DNA from: Incurvaria masculella
Taxonomy: Eukaryota; Arthropoda; Insecta; Lepidoptera; Incurvariidae
Direction: 5' to 3'
Length of the DNA stretch: 64,000 nucleotides
Assembly (NCBI GenBank): GCA_946894095.1
Contig: OX335643.1
Coordinates: 4,265,036-4,329,035 of the forward strand
Shown here: in pieces, positions 1 through 13,400 of the stretch
How positions within the stretch are numbered: the stretch's first letter is position 1
Layout: the number at the start of each line of letters is the position of its first letter
Notes under the pieces: generated by a model
The model's database searches: none
Told to the model about the DNA's origin: nothing
What the model saw: only the letters and a program-made list of their open reading frames with translations
Program-made: the position numbers and the translations under genes

Positions 1-671
1 TAAAGGTGGCAAAACCCGGCGGGCCTAACTGATTCGCGGGCACGGTACAAAACCATGATGTTGCGCTCGGGGACCTTCTCTGTTTCAAAGAATAAGACAG
101 GCTCCGTGATGAGGAAGATGCAACCTGTCCACAAAAAAGACAATGTGCATAGTGTATGATTTCGTAAGATTTACGAAAATTTTAATTTCAAAACGACTTA
201 TAGCTAAAAGTAAACCACGCCCGCTGTAGTAAAATATCGAACAAAAACCAAATACATTATAAATCTTGATTAAATAAGCTATATCTGATGACTAATCTTT
301 TTAAGATGTTCTTACTTTATCATTGCGTAATCCACCTCCAAAGTTGTTGTATAAAACGCGCGAAAAATGCGAACTTTCGGACCTCAGACATAGCTTATTG
401 AATCAAGATTTATAATTTATTTAGTTTTTGTTATATTTTTGACTACAGCGGTCGTGGTTTACTTTTAGCCATAAGTCGTTTTGAAATTAAAATTTTCGTA
501 AATCTTACCAAATCATACACTATGCACAATGTCATTTTTGTGGACATGTTGCATCTTCCTCATCACGGAGCCTGTCTTATTCTTTGAAACAGAGAAGGTC
601 ACAGAGCGCAACAACACGGTTTTGTGCCATGCCCGCAAATGAGTTAGGCCCGCTGGGTTGGGCCACCTTAA
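1..671. mobile_element. foldback MITE with TTAA end, family T1 (left edge)
   Basis: Two long inverted arms: about 1-290 and 387-671, the right arm ending GGGCCACCTTAA. The terminal motif AAGGTGGCCCAACCCGGCGG is shared with copies at 59338, 61313 and 63506. No coding capacity. The TTAA target is typical of piggyBac-related elements; family assignment is inference. Confidence 0.7.
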
Positions 672-1269
672 GGGCGTGATAAGAGCGGATTGCATTCACT
701 TTGATAAAAAATAAGTAAAATATCAATTAATTGTATTTAAAAATAACCTGGATGTAAATATAAAATGTCATACGTAGATTGATGGTCTAGCTATAATTTA
801 AAGATAAAACTGTAAGTCGCTGGTACTTTGTGGTCTCAAATTAGACAAATATTCATAAATGTTCATAAAAACAGTATTAACACAGAATATGAGTGTCCGA
901 TATTTACCTTTATAGTTTTCAAATATAGCTATAACATCAATGTTTCTTTCATCTTATTAAAATTTAAAAATAAGTAGTAGTGACTATATACGTCAAACAG
1001 CAGGTGACAAATGGCGAAGAAAAACAGGAGACCGCACAAATTGGCGAAGTGTGGGGGAGGCCTACGTCCAGCATTGGACAACAAAAGGCTGAAGAAGAAG
1101 AGTTATTTTTAAAAATAATAAAATGTGGTTTCACTTAGGCTCTTATAATGCAATCAGGTGTTATCACGCCCTTAACTCCTGTGGTAGTGTGGCTCATTAA
1201 TACAGTCTGCCAAGACCGTAGCATGTCCGGCAGAGTGACACTAGAGATGACGTGTCGACTTCGACTCAC
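672..1269. other. intron after c33 with LINE 3' scrap
   Basis: AT-rich intron sequence. At 1035-1095 on the plus strand lies a remnant of the RTE-type C-terminus and tail (pattern GGAGGCCTACGTCCAGCATT followed by GAAGAAGAAG). Nothing else recognised. Confidence 0.5.
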
Positions 1270-1473
1270 CGTGTTCTGTCCCGGCAGGCGCGTCACCTCG
1301 ACCATGCGCCGCTCGCCGTCCGGCTCGACGACCAGCTCGACGGCCGACATGAAGGTGTCGGGCTGCGGCGCCGGAGCGACGCCCTCCTCGCGCGCCTCGC
1401 GCCACCGCCGCTCCGCCATCTGCCGGAACATGTCCGGCATGTCGTACACGTACGTCGTGCCGGCCGACGTCGC
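1270..1473 (-). CDS. ACC: ACC common exon c33, start of carboxyltransferase (last exon in window)
   Basis: 68 codons, residues 1606-1673: [68 protein letters not shown]. In the family this is followed by a GMVAW-type segment, which is not found between here and position 1, so the next exon is outside. The acceptor is CCGCAG and the donor ACG/GTGAGT. A long antisense open frame covers the exon only because of its GC bias. Confidence 0.97.
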
Positions 1474-4400
1474 CTGCGGGGGAAAATGAATCGAAATTAC
1501 CCTGACTGCGACGACAGTATTGTGATGGTATTTGTAACGCGGGCACCCATCATTATATCCATTTATCCAAAGACACCGTTGCTAATAATTCCACTGCCTG
1601 CAATTGGCAACATGTTTTATGGCGGGCATAGTATTTGCAAAATAAACAGATTTTTGTCATGAAATGTTGCATACCGCAAACATTTTTGCCTTTCGTGAAT
1701 TTATATTAGTATAGTATTGTTTACCTGTGTTTTTCCCGTATGGCAAATACTTACTGTTATAATGTTGCAAGGAATTAAAATCATTCATTTACACAAACAG
1801 GTACTAATGACTCGTACGTCATAAGCAGTGGCAAACGCTTTTGTAAACTTAGACTAAGTTGACGTTGAAAAAATTTTCAGAAAAATGTCTTGCCAGTTCT
1901 TCTTTGCTGTGATAGTAGAGTTGGCTAATGATAAAATATGACAAATCCTTAGTCGCGCCTTCCTCGATGTAATTTTCAGGGATAAAACTTAAAGAGGACA
2001 TTCCAGTCGTAACATGCATCAAGTATGCGCAGATCATTGTATCCTATTGCTTTGGGAATGCAGTTTATTGGTAAAATATCATGACGGTCCATGTCATCCA
2101 TCCATGTCCAGTTACTTTAAGAAAAATATTCTCATTTTTTATTTTTTATTTTCGCGTTGCATTGATTCTTATATCTTTTTGCATATTGTATCTTAAAAAT
2201 CACCAGCCCCAAGCACAGGAAGAACTGGCAATACAGAAATAGTTTCACACAAATTGCAGTTATCGTCGAAATCTGGGCGCAGGGCACAACTCACCAGAAA
2301 TCTCTTCTGTTGTAGATAATCCTTGGTGACGTAGGGAGTGGATATCGGAAGTCCGTGCATCGGGCCTTGCTTAGGGCCAAACGATTGAAACATAATCTGG
2401 AACAATAAAAACAAGATCGATTCATTATATGCCGATCGAGGCATATCTTGCTCAATGTAACATGGAACGTCGATTAATGAGAAACATATGCCTAACGAGG
2501 CATATGTTGCTCAAAGTAACATGGATCTTCGATTCATGAGAAACATATGCCTATCGAGGCATATCTTGCTCCAAGTAACATGGAACGTTGATTCATGCGA
2601 AACATATGCCTATCGAGGCATACCTTGCTCAAAGTAACACGGAATGTCAATTCATGAAAAACATATGCCTATCGAGGCATATCTTGCTCAAAGTAACATC
2701 GAATGTCGATTCATGAGAAACATATGCCTATCGAGGCATATCTTGCTCAAAGTAACACGGAATGTCAATTCATGAGAAACATATGCCTATTGAGGCATAT
2801 CATTCTCTAAGTGACAAGGAACGTCGATTCATGAGAAACCCAACACTTGGATCTGGATCCAGGTTGGGTTAAGGTTTCATTCCGATACATAGATGGTATA
2901 TGCCAGAAATTGTTATCTGAATGTATGTTTGCTTGTATACCTTAAAATAAGAAAAAATGACATGTCTGAGTGTAGCTTGTCTACCAATTTGACAAAATGA
3001 AATACAAAATACAAATACATCAGTATCGCGTAGCACATCGACCACATGAGAACTTTCGTTAATAATTCGATTATAGAGAAAGTTGCAACACGAAGACTGA
3101 CACTAAAGATATTTCGAGTCTCCTTTCGAATGCAAGGTGTTTTCCATTCCCAGAAGTAGAAAGACACGAAACAGAAAACTCACGACGCCCGTCCTCGGAT
3201 CGGAGACCTCCTCATAAGTGGACATGTCGAGCGAGTAGCCCGAGTCGTTGGCGAGGCAGAGGCGCACGTTACGGGTGGGCGCGCCGGGCGCCGTGCGGAC
3301 GGTGACGCGCAGCTCGGCCTGCAGCACGCGCAGCTTCCACAGCCGCGGCCCGTAGCGCATCACCATGCCCGTCACCGACTCCTCGATCTGCCGAGTAAGA
3401 CAGTGCCACGTGGATGTAGTTTTAGTATGAGTTTCTTTTTTCTTAATTAGATCAAAATTGAAAATTTATTACATAAATAATTTAACATTAATATAAAGAC
3501 AGAGAGCCACAAGAAAAATTAGATAAAAAAACATAATAAAGGACCCACATCCTTTAGTAAGTCCTGCCCCGTAAACAAGTCCTTAGACGGTACTATAGGG
3601 GGCAGTAGGTACGTTTCCATTTATATGTTGAATGCGGGTACAATGTTATAATGTTTGGTGTCGAGAACAAACATTTTAAAGAGCGTCTATTAGTCTTTGC
3701 CTACCCCTTGCAAAAACATTAGATCTGTCTTTGCTTTTGGTCTGACAGTGTGTGACGGATCGATTCGTGATTCGATGCTAGGGCGTGAAATGACAAAATT
3801 CGGAGATTGATTGTGGCCATACGGCTATATCGAAAGGGCCTTTGCCTACCCTCCGACAAAAACATTAGAGCTGTCTTTGCTTTTGGTCTGACAGTGTGTG
3901 ACAGATCGATTCGTGATTCGATGCTAGGGCGTGAAATGACGAAATTCGGAGATTGATTGTGGCCATAAGGCTATATCGAAAGGGCCTTTGCCTACCCTCC
4001 GACAAAAACATTAGAGCTGTCTTTTCTTTTTGTCTGACAGTGTGTGACAGATCGATTCGTGATTCGATGCTAGGGCGTGAAATGACAAAATTCGGAGATC
4101 GATTGTGGCCATACGGCTATATCGAAAGGGCCTTTGCCTACCCTCCGACAAAAACATTAGAGCTGTCTTTGCTTTTGGTCTGACAGTGTGTTGTCATGAA
4201 TGACAAAGCAGTTTCACATCTATAGAAATTACCTTGGATGGGTCCATGATGACAGTGGGTCCAAAATTGAGGAAGATATGGTTGGCGTCGGTCCGCTTGG
4301 CGAGGTGGTGGGAGAACGCAACCTCCAGCTCATCCATTGCTTCTAGTAGCACCCTGCGTGCGTGAGGCATCGATTAAATGCACGAAATCATAGATCATAG

Positions 4401-7400
4401 ATCATAAGCATACGGGCTGGGACTCACTTGCGGAAATTCCACAAGTGTGTAACAATTGTTGCAGGATTTTCGGGATGAATGTTTTGCAGTTTTCTTTTTG
4501 TGCCTTTAACAGGGTCTTATTTGTTATAAGGATATTATATATCCCTTCGGCTGGCACCTTTTTCAGCGGCTGGCAGTCAACTGACACACCGGTTGGTGGG
4601 TTTTCTTTCTTGTAGTTAGCCTCAAACCTCAATCAATGGGATACCTAGTTTTTTGCCAGTTTCTATAACAAAGGCCAATATTGTAAAAGTTAATCATAGT
4701 CATGCAAAAATATAACAGTAAAAAGGGTACTATATAGCAGCATCAAATTGATATCATGGCATCCAGTAATGTTACTAACCCTTTCCCCGCCAGGAACGTA
4801 TATATCCGTCAGAGCAAGGCGTTCTGCAGGCGCCATCGTCGGATATATCCCACAGAAAACTACTCCACTTCAAACATTAATAAAACTTTACTGATTACGA
4901 AATAATGTGTTTTATTAACATAATTGCACAGTACATACTAGCGTTCATTAGATTTCTACTGTTTCAACAGTAGAAACACACTATTTGCAACAAAACAAAC
5001 AACAATTCAAGACTGCATATTATCGAAATAATTGTAGTATCGTTACATTGTTACATATTGAGAAGGATTATGCCAAAAAACCTTGGCGGTGAAAGGGTTA
5101 AATAAAAAGAACTTGATTTTTAAGGTGAAAAGAATTACAGCAATTGTACAGGAATTGCCTTCCATACGAGCGGTCTGGGTTCAAATCCTCGTCCCGGCCG
5201 TGCATTCATTTATTTCTCTTTCTGCATGCATATAGCATGTTACAGAACCCATGCAAAACTGTAGGTCGCCTTCTTCTACTAGGTGGTAGGGTTAGATCTA
5301 CCTGGTTTGGTACCACTGACTTGGAAGAAACTATGGTTAAAGCGGCAATGAAATATTGTCCGTGTTTGCCTCCAGTTCAATTTAGCCATAATCATAAAAG
5401 GAAGGGCATAGCACCTAATTCCTTTGGGAATGTGATGTAATGGGCTAATATCATAACGGTAGTTGTGTGGTGTTAGCCATTCATGTCAGGTTCTATTAAA
5501 AAATATGCTCGTAATTTTTCCCCAAGCGTGTAACATTTGTAGCAGACTCTTCAAAAGCCATTCTCATTTCGACAATCTCTACCCACCTCTCTCCCTCGTT
5601 CTGCAGATACTCGAAGCTCGCTTCCTTGGTGATGAGGTCCTGATGTCTGATGATGGAGCGGATGAAGAAGCGGTAGTCGGTCACCTCCTGCCCTTTCCTC
5701 ACCTGTGCAAACGTGGTCAAATACAAGAAATGAGTAGCTAAATAATGACATTTCAAAATGTTTAGAGCAGTGAGATAGTGTGAGACTCAAGAGACAATAC
5801 AACCTAGAGTTCAAGTCCGATACTCCAACTGTGTGTGTACTCACCAAGCCTGAGAAACGCAACACACCTGCTTATAGACAGCAGACATATCGCAGATAGT
5901 CAAAACTATAAAAAATACTCCTAGTGTGGCATTAAGGTCATGTACGGTCACGCAATGTTACAGTTTAAAGAATTAGCGTCAAGGCGATGAAAGTCACAAT
6001 AATGAATCGAGCCTCAATTCAATAACCTCAAGAAGCGGGCGCGTACCTTGGCCTTGCCGAGGTAGAGGTGCATCTTCTGGTTGCTGGTGGGCAGCGCCTC
6101 GAGGTCGTAGGTGCGCATGCGGTACAGTTCCAGCTGGAAGGCCGACGCCGGCTCCAGGTGCCGGTAGATCGTGTCTTCCGAGAAGTTGTTGCGCGCGCGG
6201 TACGTGAAGAACTTGGGGAACTGCCGTCTGGACGGTGAGAGTGAAATATTTGTAATGCATGTCCATGGCCCAGGCGACAGACCTTCATATGATAAGATCA
6301 TCGCAAACTTATATCGCTACATCAGGACATAACATAGATACTAAACCTGCCCACGCCGGCAGAGAGTGGACCTAATTGAAGTTTACAAAATTGTCACCTT
6401 TAAGTACGACTTCCCAGAACTGATGAAATTGTTTCAACAAGTACGTCGCTTTTTTTGACCGAATGTGATGTGTATTAATAATAAGCAGCACACATAATTT
6501 AGAACTGTGTGGACTGGCCCAAATTATAAATTTAAAGCAGGTGGAAACATTGGTAGACGCAATACCCGCGAAGGGTATATTTTGCTGGTTGGGCTCTCAG
6601 TCTTTTCAGACTTGCTGGTTGGTCAGCTCTTTTCTTTAATTATTGTGTCCTTGCTTCCTGGCAGATTCTACATACATATAACATTTGATGAGTATTTTTA
6701 TGCATAGGGTCTAGATTACTGGATCAAAAATTTCCGCTGAGTGTATCATGCAGTACGCAAGGCATCGGCCAACTAAAGGCGGCCGCACTCACTTGCTGAA
6801 AGCCATGAAGGTGATGCGGCGGATGCGCCTGTCGTGCAACTCGGGCAGGTTCTCGCGGCAGAAGCGCGCGAAGCGCCGCGAGAGCGCCGGGTCCTCCATC
6901 TCGCCGGAGTCGCGCACGCCCACCATCAAAATGTGAATCGGCTCCACCGCCTGCCGATGTGACAGAAACGTCGGCAAACACACTTTTGGAGCACATCCGC
7001 TCGCAGCGGGGATTATTGGAATGTGTTGCGCACAACGCTTGGCCGCCGAGAGGGAAACTGGTGTACATTTGTTTGGATATCTCAGGAATCTCCGGTAATC
7101 TTGGGTGGAAATCTGGGGAAGCTGGTGGTAGTCCGAGAAATCTTAGAAAATCTGTAGTAATATAAGGGAATCTGGAAACTTCAAGGAAATCATTGGCAAA
7201 AGTATAATATTCATGGTAAATGGGAAATCGTGGGTGCCGGAGTCAAATTAGGAGCTCAAGTTTCAGTTCGAAAGACGAAAGTAATTTAAAAAATAATCGG
7301 ATTTACTGGCAATCTTGTAGTCCCTTATTAATCTTTCGAAGTCCTAGAATCTTTGGGTAATCCTAGGAATCTTTAATAAACCCTTAGACAATTTTGGTAG

Positions 7401-10400
7401 TCCTTTAAGAATCATGGAAATCACTTGGTAGTCCTTCAGAATTTCCTTGGGAATCTAGAAATCACAAGGTAATCCTGGTAATATTGATTACTGCTAATCT
7501 TAGTGTACACTTCTTGCTCAAGTGACTAGACGCCTCGTTGGCTACCTTCCAATAGGATTACAGGACAATTACGGCCCAAATGACACTTCTCCTTTTTTCC
7601 CATCTGACATTGATTCCCCGTCATTGATTTACTTACCAATATGAATATTCATACGGGATACGGACTCCATTACTAATAAAGAATGAATTTATTTGAATAA
7701 ATTATGACTACATAATCTGTACAATGCTAAGAATTTAAATTTAGGAGAATGTCAGGAGAGCAACACACAGCTACTGTGCCACATTCCAGGCGCCGATACA
7801 GAGCAAATTCAATAAGATATGAGAGAAAGGCACCAGATGCGTCGATGGAGGTGAGTATCAGAAAAAATCGGATAACAGTTTCTTAACAGTTAATGGATAA
7901 GGATGCGACTTGAATGATTGAATACCGTGCTCTCAGCCTCTATGGTGATCTGTCGGGAATAGTCAAAGCCAACGTTGATGCTAGTGCTGTCTCGGCTCTC
8001 GCTTCCGTCTTGCAATGCTTGCAGGTCCTGCATCATAGAATTGTGTATTTTAGGCGAGCTAACCACAAACAAGGATCAATAATATAATGGTGGAATCTGT
8101 AGTTCCATCTAGGGGGGATTGCGGTTAACCAATTAGATCAGAAATACATTTCAATTACGAAAGTACACTGAACTAATGACGTATACAGATTATTTACACG
8201 CTGATACGTAAATAAAAAGAAAGAAAGCGAAGAAAGAGACAGGTGATGGTGTGAAATTCCAAAGTCAATCTGTCCGTATGTTGGGTTTTTACGGGTAAAC
8301 CATTGGTTATAGGTTATATATCTCCATTATTGGTATAGAGAGTTTGAACCTTGGAAGTTCAGCCCTACATCAGTCCGAAACGACATTGACCCGAGCAGAG
8401 CCGGGTACCTCAGCTAGAAGTGTAATAATAAAATGAAGTCGGTTAATAATCCGAAAGGAGATTCTCATTGGAACAAATATGAACAGCGGTATTAGATAAA
8501 CTCTTGACAGCGTGACAAACATTGTTCCGCACCCACCTCCTTCCTGACGTACGCCGGCGACGAGAAGTCCTTGACCAGGTCGAGGATCTCGTCGGCGTAC
8601 TCCTCGAACTCCTTGAGGCTGCCGAAGGCGGCCATGCAGCCGGTGCGCTGGTGGCACTTGGCCATCGCCGCCGTCGACAGCTCCGCCGGAGCGCCTTCGG
8701 GGTCTTGCGACGCCGTCAGCTCGATCTCCGACTGGTTCAGCGGTATTCTGAAGTCGTAACATACGATCGTTTAGTGTAGGTATGGCTTGAAGAGCCAGGT
8801 AGGTGTGTGGCTGTGCTGCATAATGATGGCTTTAAGGATCTGTGAATGGTGGGAAAGGGTTATGTGTGTGGGTTTGTTGCATAATTGTGGCTTCGAGAGT
8901 CTGTTTTACGTGGAAAAGGGTACCAATGTGTGTAGGTGAGTTGTATAATAGAGGCTTTAAGCATATGTTAAAGGTGGGAGGGGTATGTGTATAGGTGTGC
9001 TGTAAAATGGGGTCTCTATGGGTCTGTTAAACGCACGATTAGAAGTGGGAGAAATTGTGTGCGTGTGGCTTTGAGAGTATGTTTAAGATGCGATAGGGTA
9101 TGCGTTGATGTGTAAGGGTGTCTTAACTTTGCACTCTTTGGCTAAGAGTATTTATGGGAATCTGAATAATGGTGCTTTTAAGGATATATTTATTGGTGGG
9201 TGTGCTCCATAATGGCAGCTTTAACTTGGATTTAAGGAGAGCGCTTGTACAAGGGTGACTTGGGGGACGTATAAAAAATGGGATTAGGCTATGCATATGT
9301 TTACTAGTGAGGACCCTGGATTCGTAAATTTGTTAAAGTATATTGACTAGCAAGCCATCCCGAACTTTTGTGACCTTGATGCATGTATCCTAAGTGAGGA
9401 GACGGTTACCTGTTGGGATGAGCGGTCGGCAGCAGGAACTGAAAGTGCACGACCCCGAGCTCGCCGGAGAGCGCCAGGTGCTGGAGGCACGTGATCTCGT
9501 AGGAGGTGTACGCGCGGCGGACGTACACCTCGAGTGCCGCGTTGCAAACCTGGAAAATGGACGATTTTTGTTGCGGCATATTCGTTGGTCAAATGACCGG
9601 CCACCATATCGCCATAACGCAATGTCTTCCTGTCAGCGCAGTCATAAACGCCAGTGGTAACAGTTACATTTTGGGAGAGGTATCGAGTTATTATTAAAGT
9701 TTTTTTATGGATCTGGGCACGCATGGCTGAATAACCCCAACATTTGTTGTATTAGCCCAACACACTAAATAAGAACTAGGTGCCATGACAGCTTCTTCCT
9801 TTTATTGCACAGCTACGTTGAAAACAAAGACAATTTTCTTCTTTAACCAACTTGGATGGGATTAACCCTACCTCCTAGTCTGTAGGGAAGAGGAACCTAC
9901 GATTTTTATGGAATCCGAACTAAGAACGGGCGAACGTTCACCCATCCAGAACCCAACCTTGCCAAGGCTTGCTTAACTTCGATTACAAAGACTCTTACAA
10001 AATGCCCAAGATGAAATGCAATGGGACCAATTGTATTCATTTCAAGTGCCACTTTAACCACTCAGCTCAAAAAAGAATGGTTAATTTATAGTGTTCAGCT
10101 CGAGGTCTAGGGGCTAGTGGACTTGCCTTTCATTCGAGAGGTTATGAGTTTAAATCCTCGCCCCGGTCATGCACCACTTTCTTTCTCTTTCTCAGTTGGA
10201 TACGTGCATTTTGTTACGAATGCAAACTGTTTAATAGTTCGAAATCCATGTTAAACTGTAGGTTCTCCTACTAGGTGGTAGGGTTAAGCCTGCGCAGGTT
10301 GGTACCACCGCATTGGAAGAAAATATGGTTGAAGCGGCAATGAAAAATTGACAATGTTTTCTATCCAGTTCAGTGTAGCCGTTCTCATAAAGGGAAGGTC

Positions 10401-13400
10401 CTGGAATGGAACCTAATTCCTTCGGGAATGTGGTGCATTAGGCTAATGTCATAACGGCAGTTGTGTGGATTTAGCAATCCATGTCAGGTTGCATAATTTT
10501 TTTTTTACATTTTCATGTGTCATAAAATTCAACGCCCACTCACCGCCTTGTTGGAATGGTAGAAGAAGTCATGGAGGATATCAAAGATGGACGTCTCCGA
10601 GAGTATGAGCTTCTGGAGGTTCTCCGGGTGGAAGTCGTGTCCGTACATGTCCACGGCGGAGAGGAATATGGACTCCATCTGGTTGTGACGGAGCTCGTAC
10701 GCCGGCTGGTGCGCCGCTATCAGCACCTGGCGGAACGAAGGAGACTTCAGTTGCTTTCGTGGTTCCACATGTATATGTACAAATATTGTGAGAGTATAAT
10801 GAGAGGCAGATTGATTGACCTTCGGGCGCTGTCCAAATATTAGTCATTGATTTATGGCTGCTTTTTTATGTTAAGCGCGGCATATGGCGTACGCCAAGAC
10901 CCAAAGGTGCCCGACAACGCCAAAGGGTTTTCTAACATTCAGGGGGCTGCGAAAACCATGCCGGGCGGCCAGGTGCTTCTTCACACCACGTTTGAAGGAC
11001 TTTCACCACTCACCACTCACACCACTGATTTAAAGAGACAATTTAATATTTTTAATAGCTATAGGAAAAAGTAAGTGTAACAACTCCCAGTGAAGTTTCT
11101 TGTCAGTTCTTCATCAATTAATTGAATCTGCGGATCAATCAATCTGATCATGACGTAACTTAGTGTAGTATGACTATAATAAGTAAATGGAAAAAATATG
11201 CAAAGAAAACGAATGAACGTGCGACACGAACCTGCCTGGCGCGCAGAGCGACACGGCTGTGCTCCGCACGGTGCAGCGTGGTCAGCTCGCTGAGCGTGCT
11301 GGCCAGCTCGTCCGTGAGTCCCGGCTCGTTCGACCAGAGGTGGTCAATCAGCAGCGTCACCTGCCGAAGAGATATGGAATATATAAGTTTTCGACAGGTA
11401 GCATATGTTGATAATCTTGTTATATTTACTTAGAATGTGGTTTTTTTTTAATTTTCATATTGTTTGCCATGGTTATCCAGTCTATTTTTAAATTGATTGG
11501 TGTTTCATTTCACAACCACTTGGAAATCCCTTTGAGGAGTATTCATTATAGAGGCCGTGACTTTAAGTATTCAGTAGCTTTTCGAGTCAGTGCTTCTGGC
11601 CTGATGGGTCTTTAACAGTATTAGAGTTGCGAGACCAAAGATTTTCGATCTGTTTTTTTGTCGGTCCATATTTTGAACCATCTCAAGACAAGTGTGCCCC
11701 GTGTTAGCTTCTTACAATGGCAGAGCGTGTCGTGTAGGCGTAAGTGTAGTTATTTGTGCGCAAATTCAGTAATTTCTGATTACATACAATGAAACAATAG
11801 TTCTGTGTATCCCCCTCAGTGCTTTTAGGATCAGAATAAGCAGCAATATCCGTTGGCTATTTTTACCTCCAGAGTCATATCCTGAATGAATCTGAAATTG
11901 CTGCATTTAAAAATATATGCAACGCAGCGCTCACCAGCAAGTTCTTCTTGGCGACCTGGATGTGAGAGAAGATCATATTGACGACGGGCTGCATGTCGTC
12001 CTTGTGCTTCTCCCGCAGAGCCATCACGCACTTGTCGTACGAACCTGCAACCACGACAGGCATTATTGTCGAGGATTCTTTACACTTATTTTTTACATGT
12101 GAACTTTTCAAGTGAAAGTAGGAGGCGAGCTTTCCGACAAGCGGCAGGTTTACAGTGGCGTCCCTCAGAGCTTTGTCCTCAGACCGATCGTCTTCGGACC
12201 TCAGTGATTTTAAAACAGTTCTCAGTAAAAGTGTAGAATCATAGAAGGATCTAAGTGGTAAACCCATATAACAGCAATGGCAAAGCTGAAAACTCCCTCA
12301 TATTTGTTATAAGGAAAGCTTTCTCATCGATAAGCTATGAGCAAACACTTGGCCTCTATTGGAATATGCTTCCAATATGAGTCCATATTTCCTAGAAGGT
12401 ATTGATGTATTATTAATCTTCAAAGACCGGCTAGTAAATTCCTTATTCATCAAATTCGATTTCGGGCACTAGGCTTGAGCACTTTGCAAAAGCGTAGAGA
12501 AAGAGGACGTCTTATAGAGACCTTTAAAACAAAATAAACTTCAAGTGTTGTAATATAGATGCATCAGCGAAAGCTGCTAGTCTATAAAAATAATGTATAA
12601 ATGAGTCCAGTTTCAGAATTTTTATTCTTCATATTCGAACTTATGTTCGCGGGCCGTTCTCACACAGAACTCGATGAATTGAAACTCTAACCTACTGAAA
12701 GAAACTATAACTAGGGCTTCTCCCTACGCAATCTCACCGAGCTGGAAGTGCGACTCCACTTGGTAGTACTGCTTGAGCAGGTCGTGGACGGCGGCCTTCA
12801 TGCGGCCGCGGATGCCGTTCCGGTAGCGCTGCACCAGCACCACCAGCGCCTGCGTGCTCATGAAGAACACGTCGCGCTCCGCCCGCTTCTGCAGCGACGC
12901 CGCGTGGCTGCGGAGCACATAGATTACTTATTACCGGATGATACATCTACATGAATGCGGAAACATGGGATGGTTACTCTTCAAGTTGAGCACCGAAAAA
13001 GGGTTGAGAATTTTTGCAATGACAGGACCTTAAAGTGAATAAAAAACAGACACTGGAAAATTGTAAGTTGACGACATGACACTTCAAAGAGATAGCCAAA
13101 ACATATCATAAAAAAACAGCAGGGATTCATGCTGAATTAATTCACCATAATCCATTAGACTTTACTGATAAAATACAATAGTGTCATTATAACCAGTGGG
13201 AATTTATGATATCTATACGAATTTTCAAAAGGCTTTTCCTCCTATCCTCAAATGGGAGGAAATGAAGTCTACTAATCAAGATAAATGAGTTTATTTCAAC
13301 TCCCAGGAAAAGAACTTCAGGTGTTCCACAAGGTTCATATTTGGGACCACTCTTATTCATCACATGAATAATTATATTTTTGCCCATCTAAAGTAATGGA

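Noticed and set aside
1148..1662. Plus-strand open frames over the ACC exon at 1270-1473
   Set aside because: They are antisense shadows of a GC-rich exon; the minus frame is a clear ACC exon.
2414..2839. CRISPR array (regular 59-bp spacing with a palindromic core)
   Set aside because: The whole unit is repeated, there are no unique spacers, and the setting is an animal intron. It is a [13 protein letters not shown].
5160..5180. tRNA gene (GGTTCAAATCC box)
   Set aside because: Part of a SINE head; no cloverleaf can be closed, and the same box recurs in other SINE copies.
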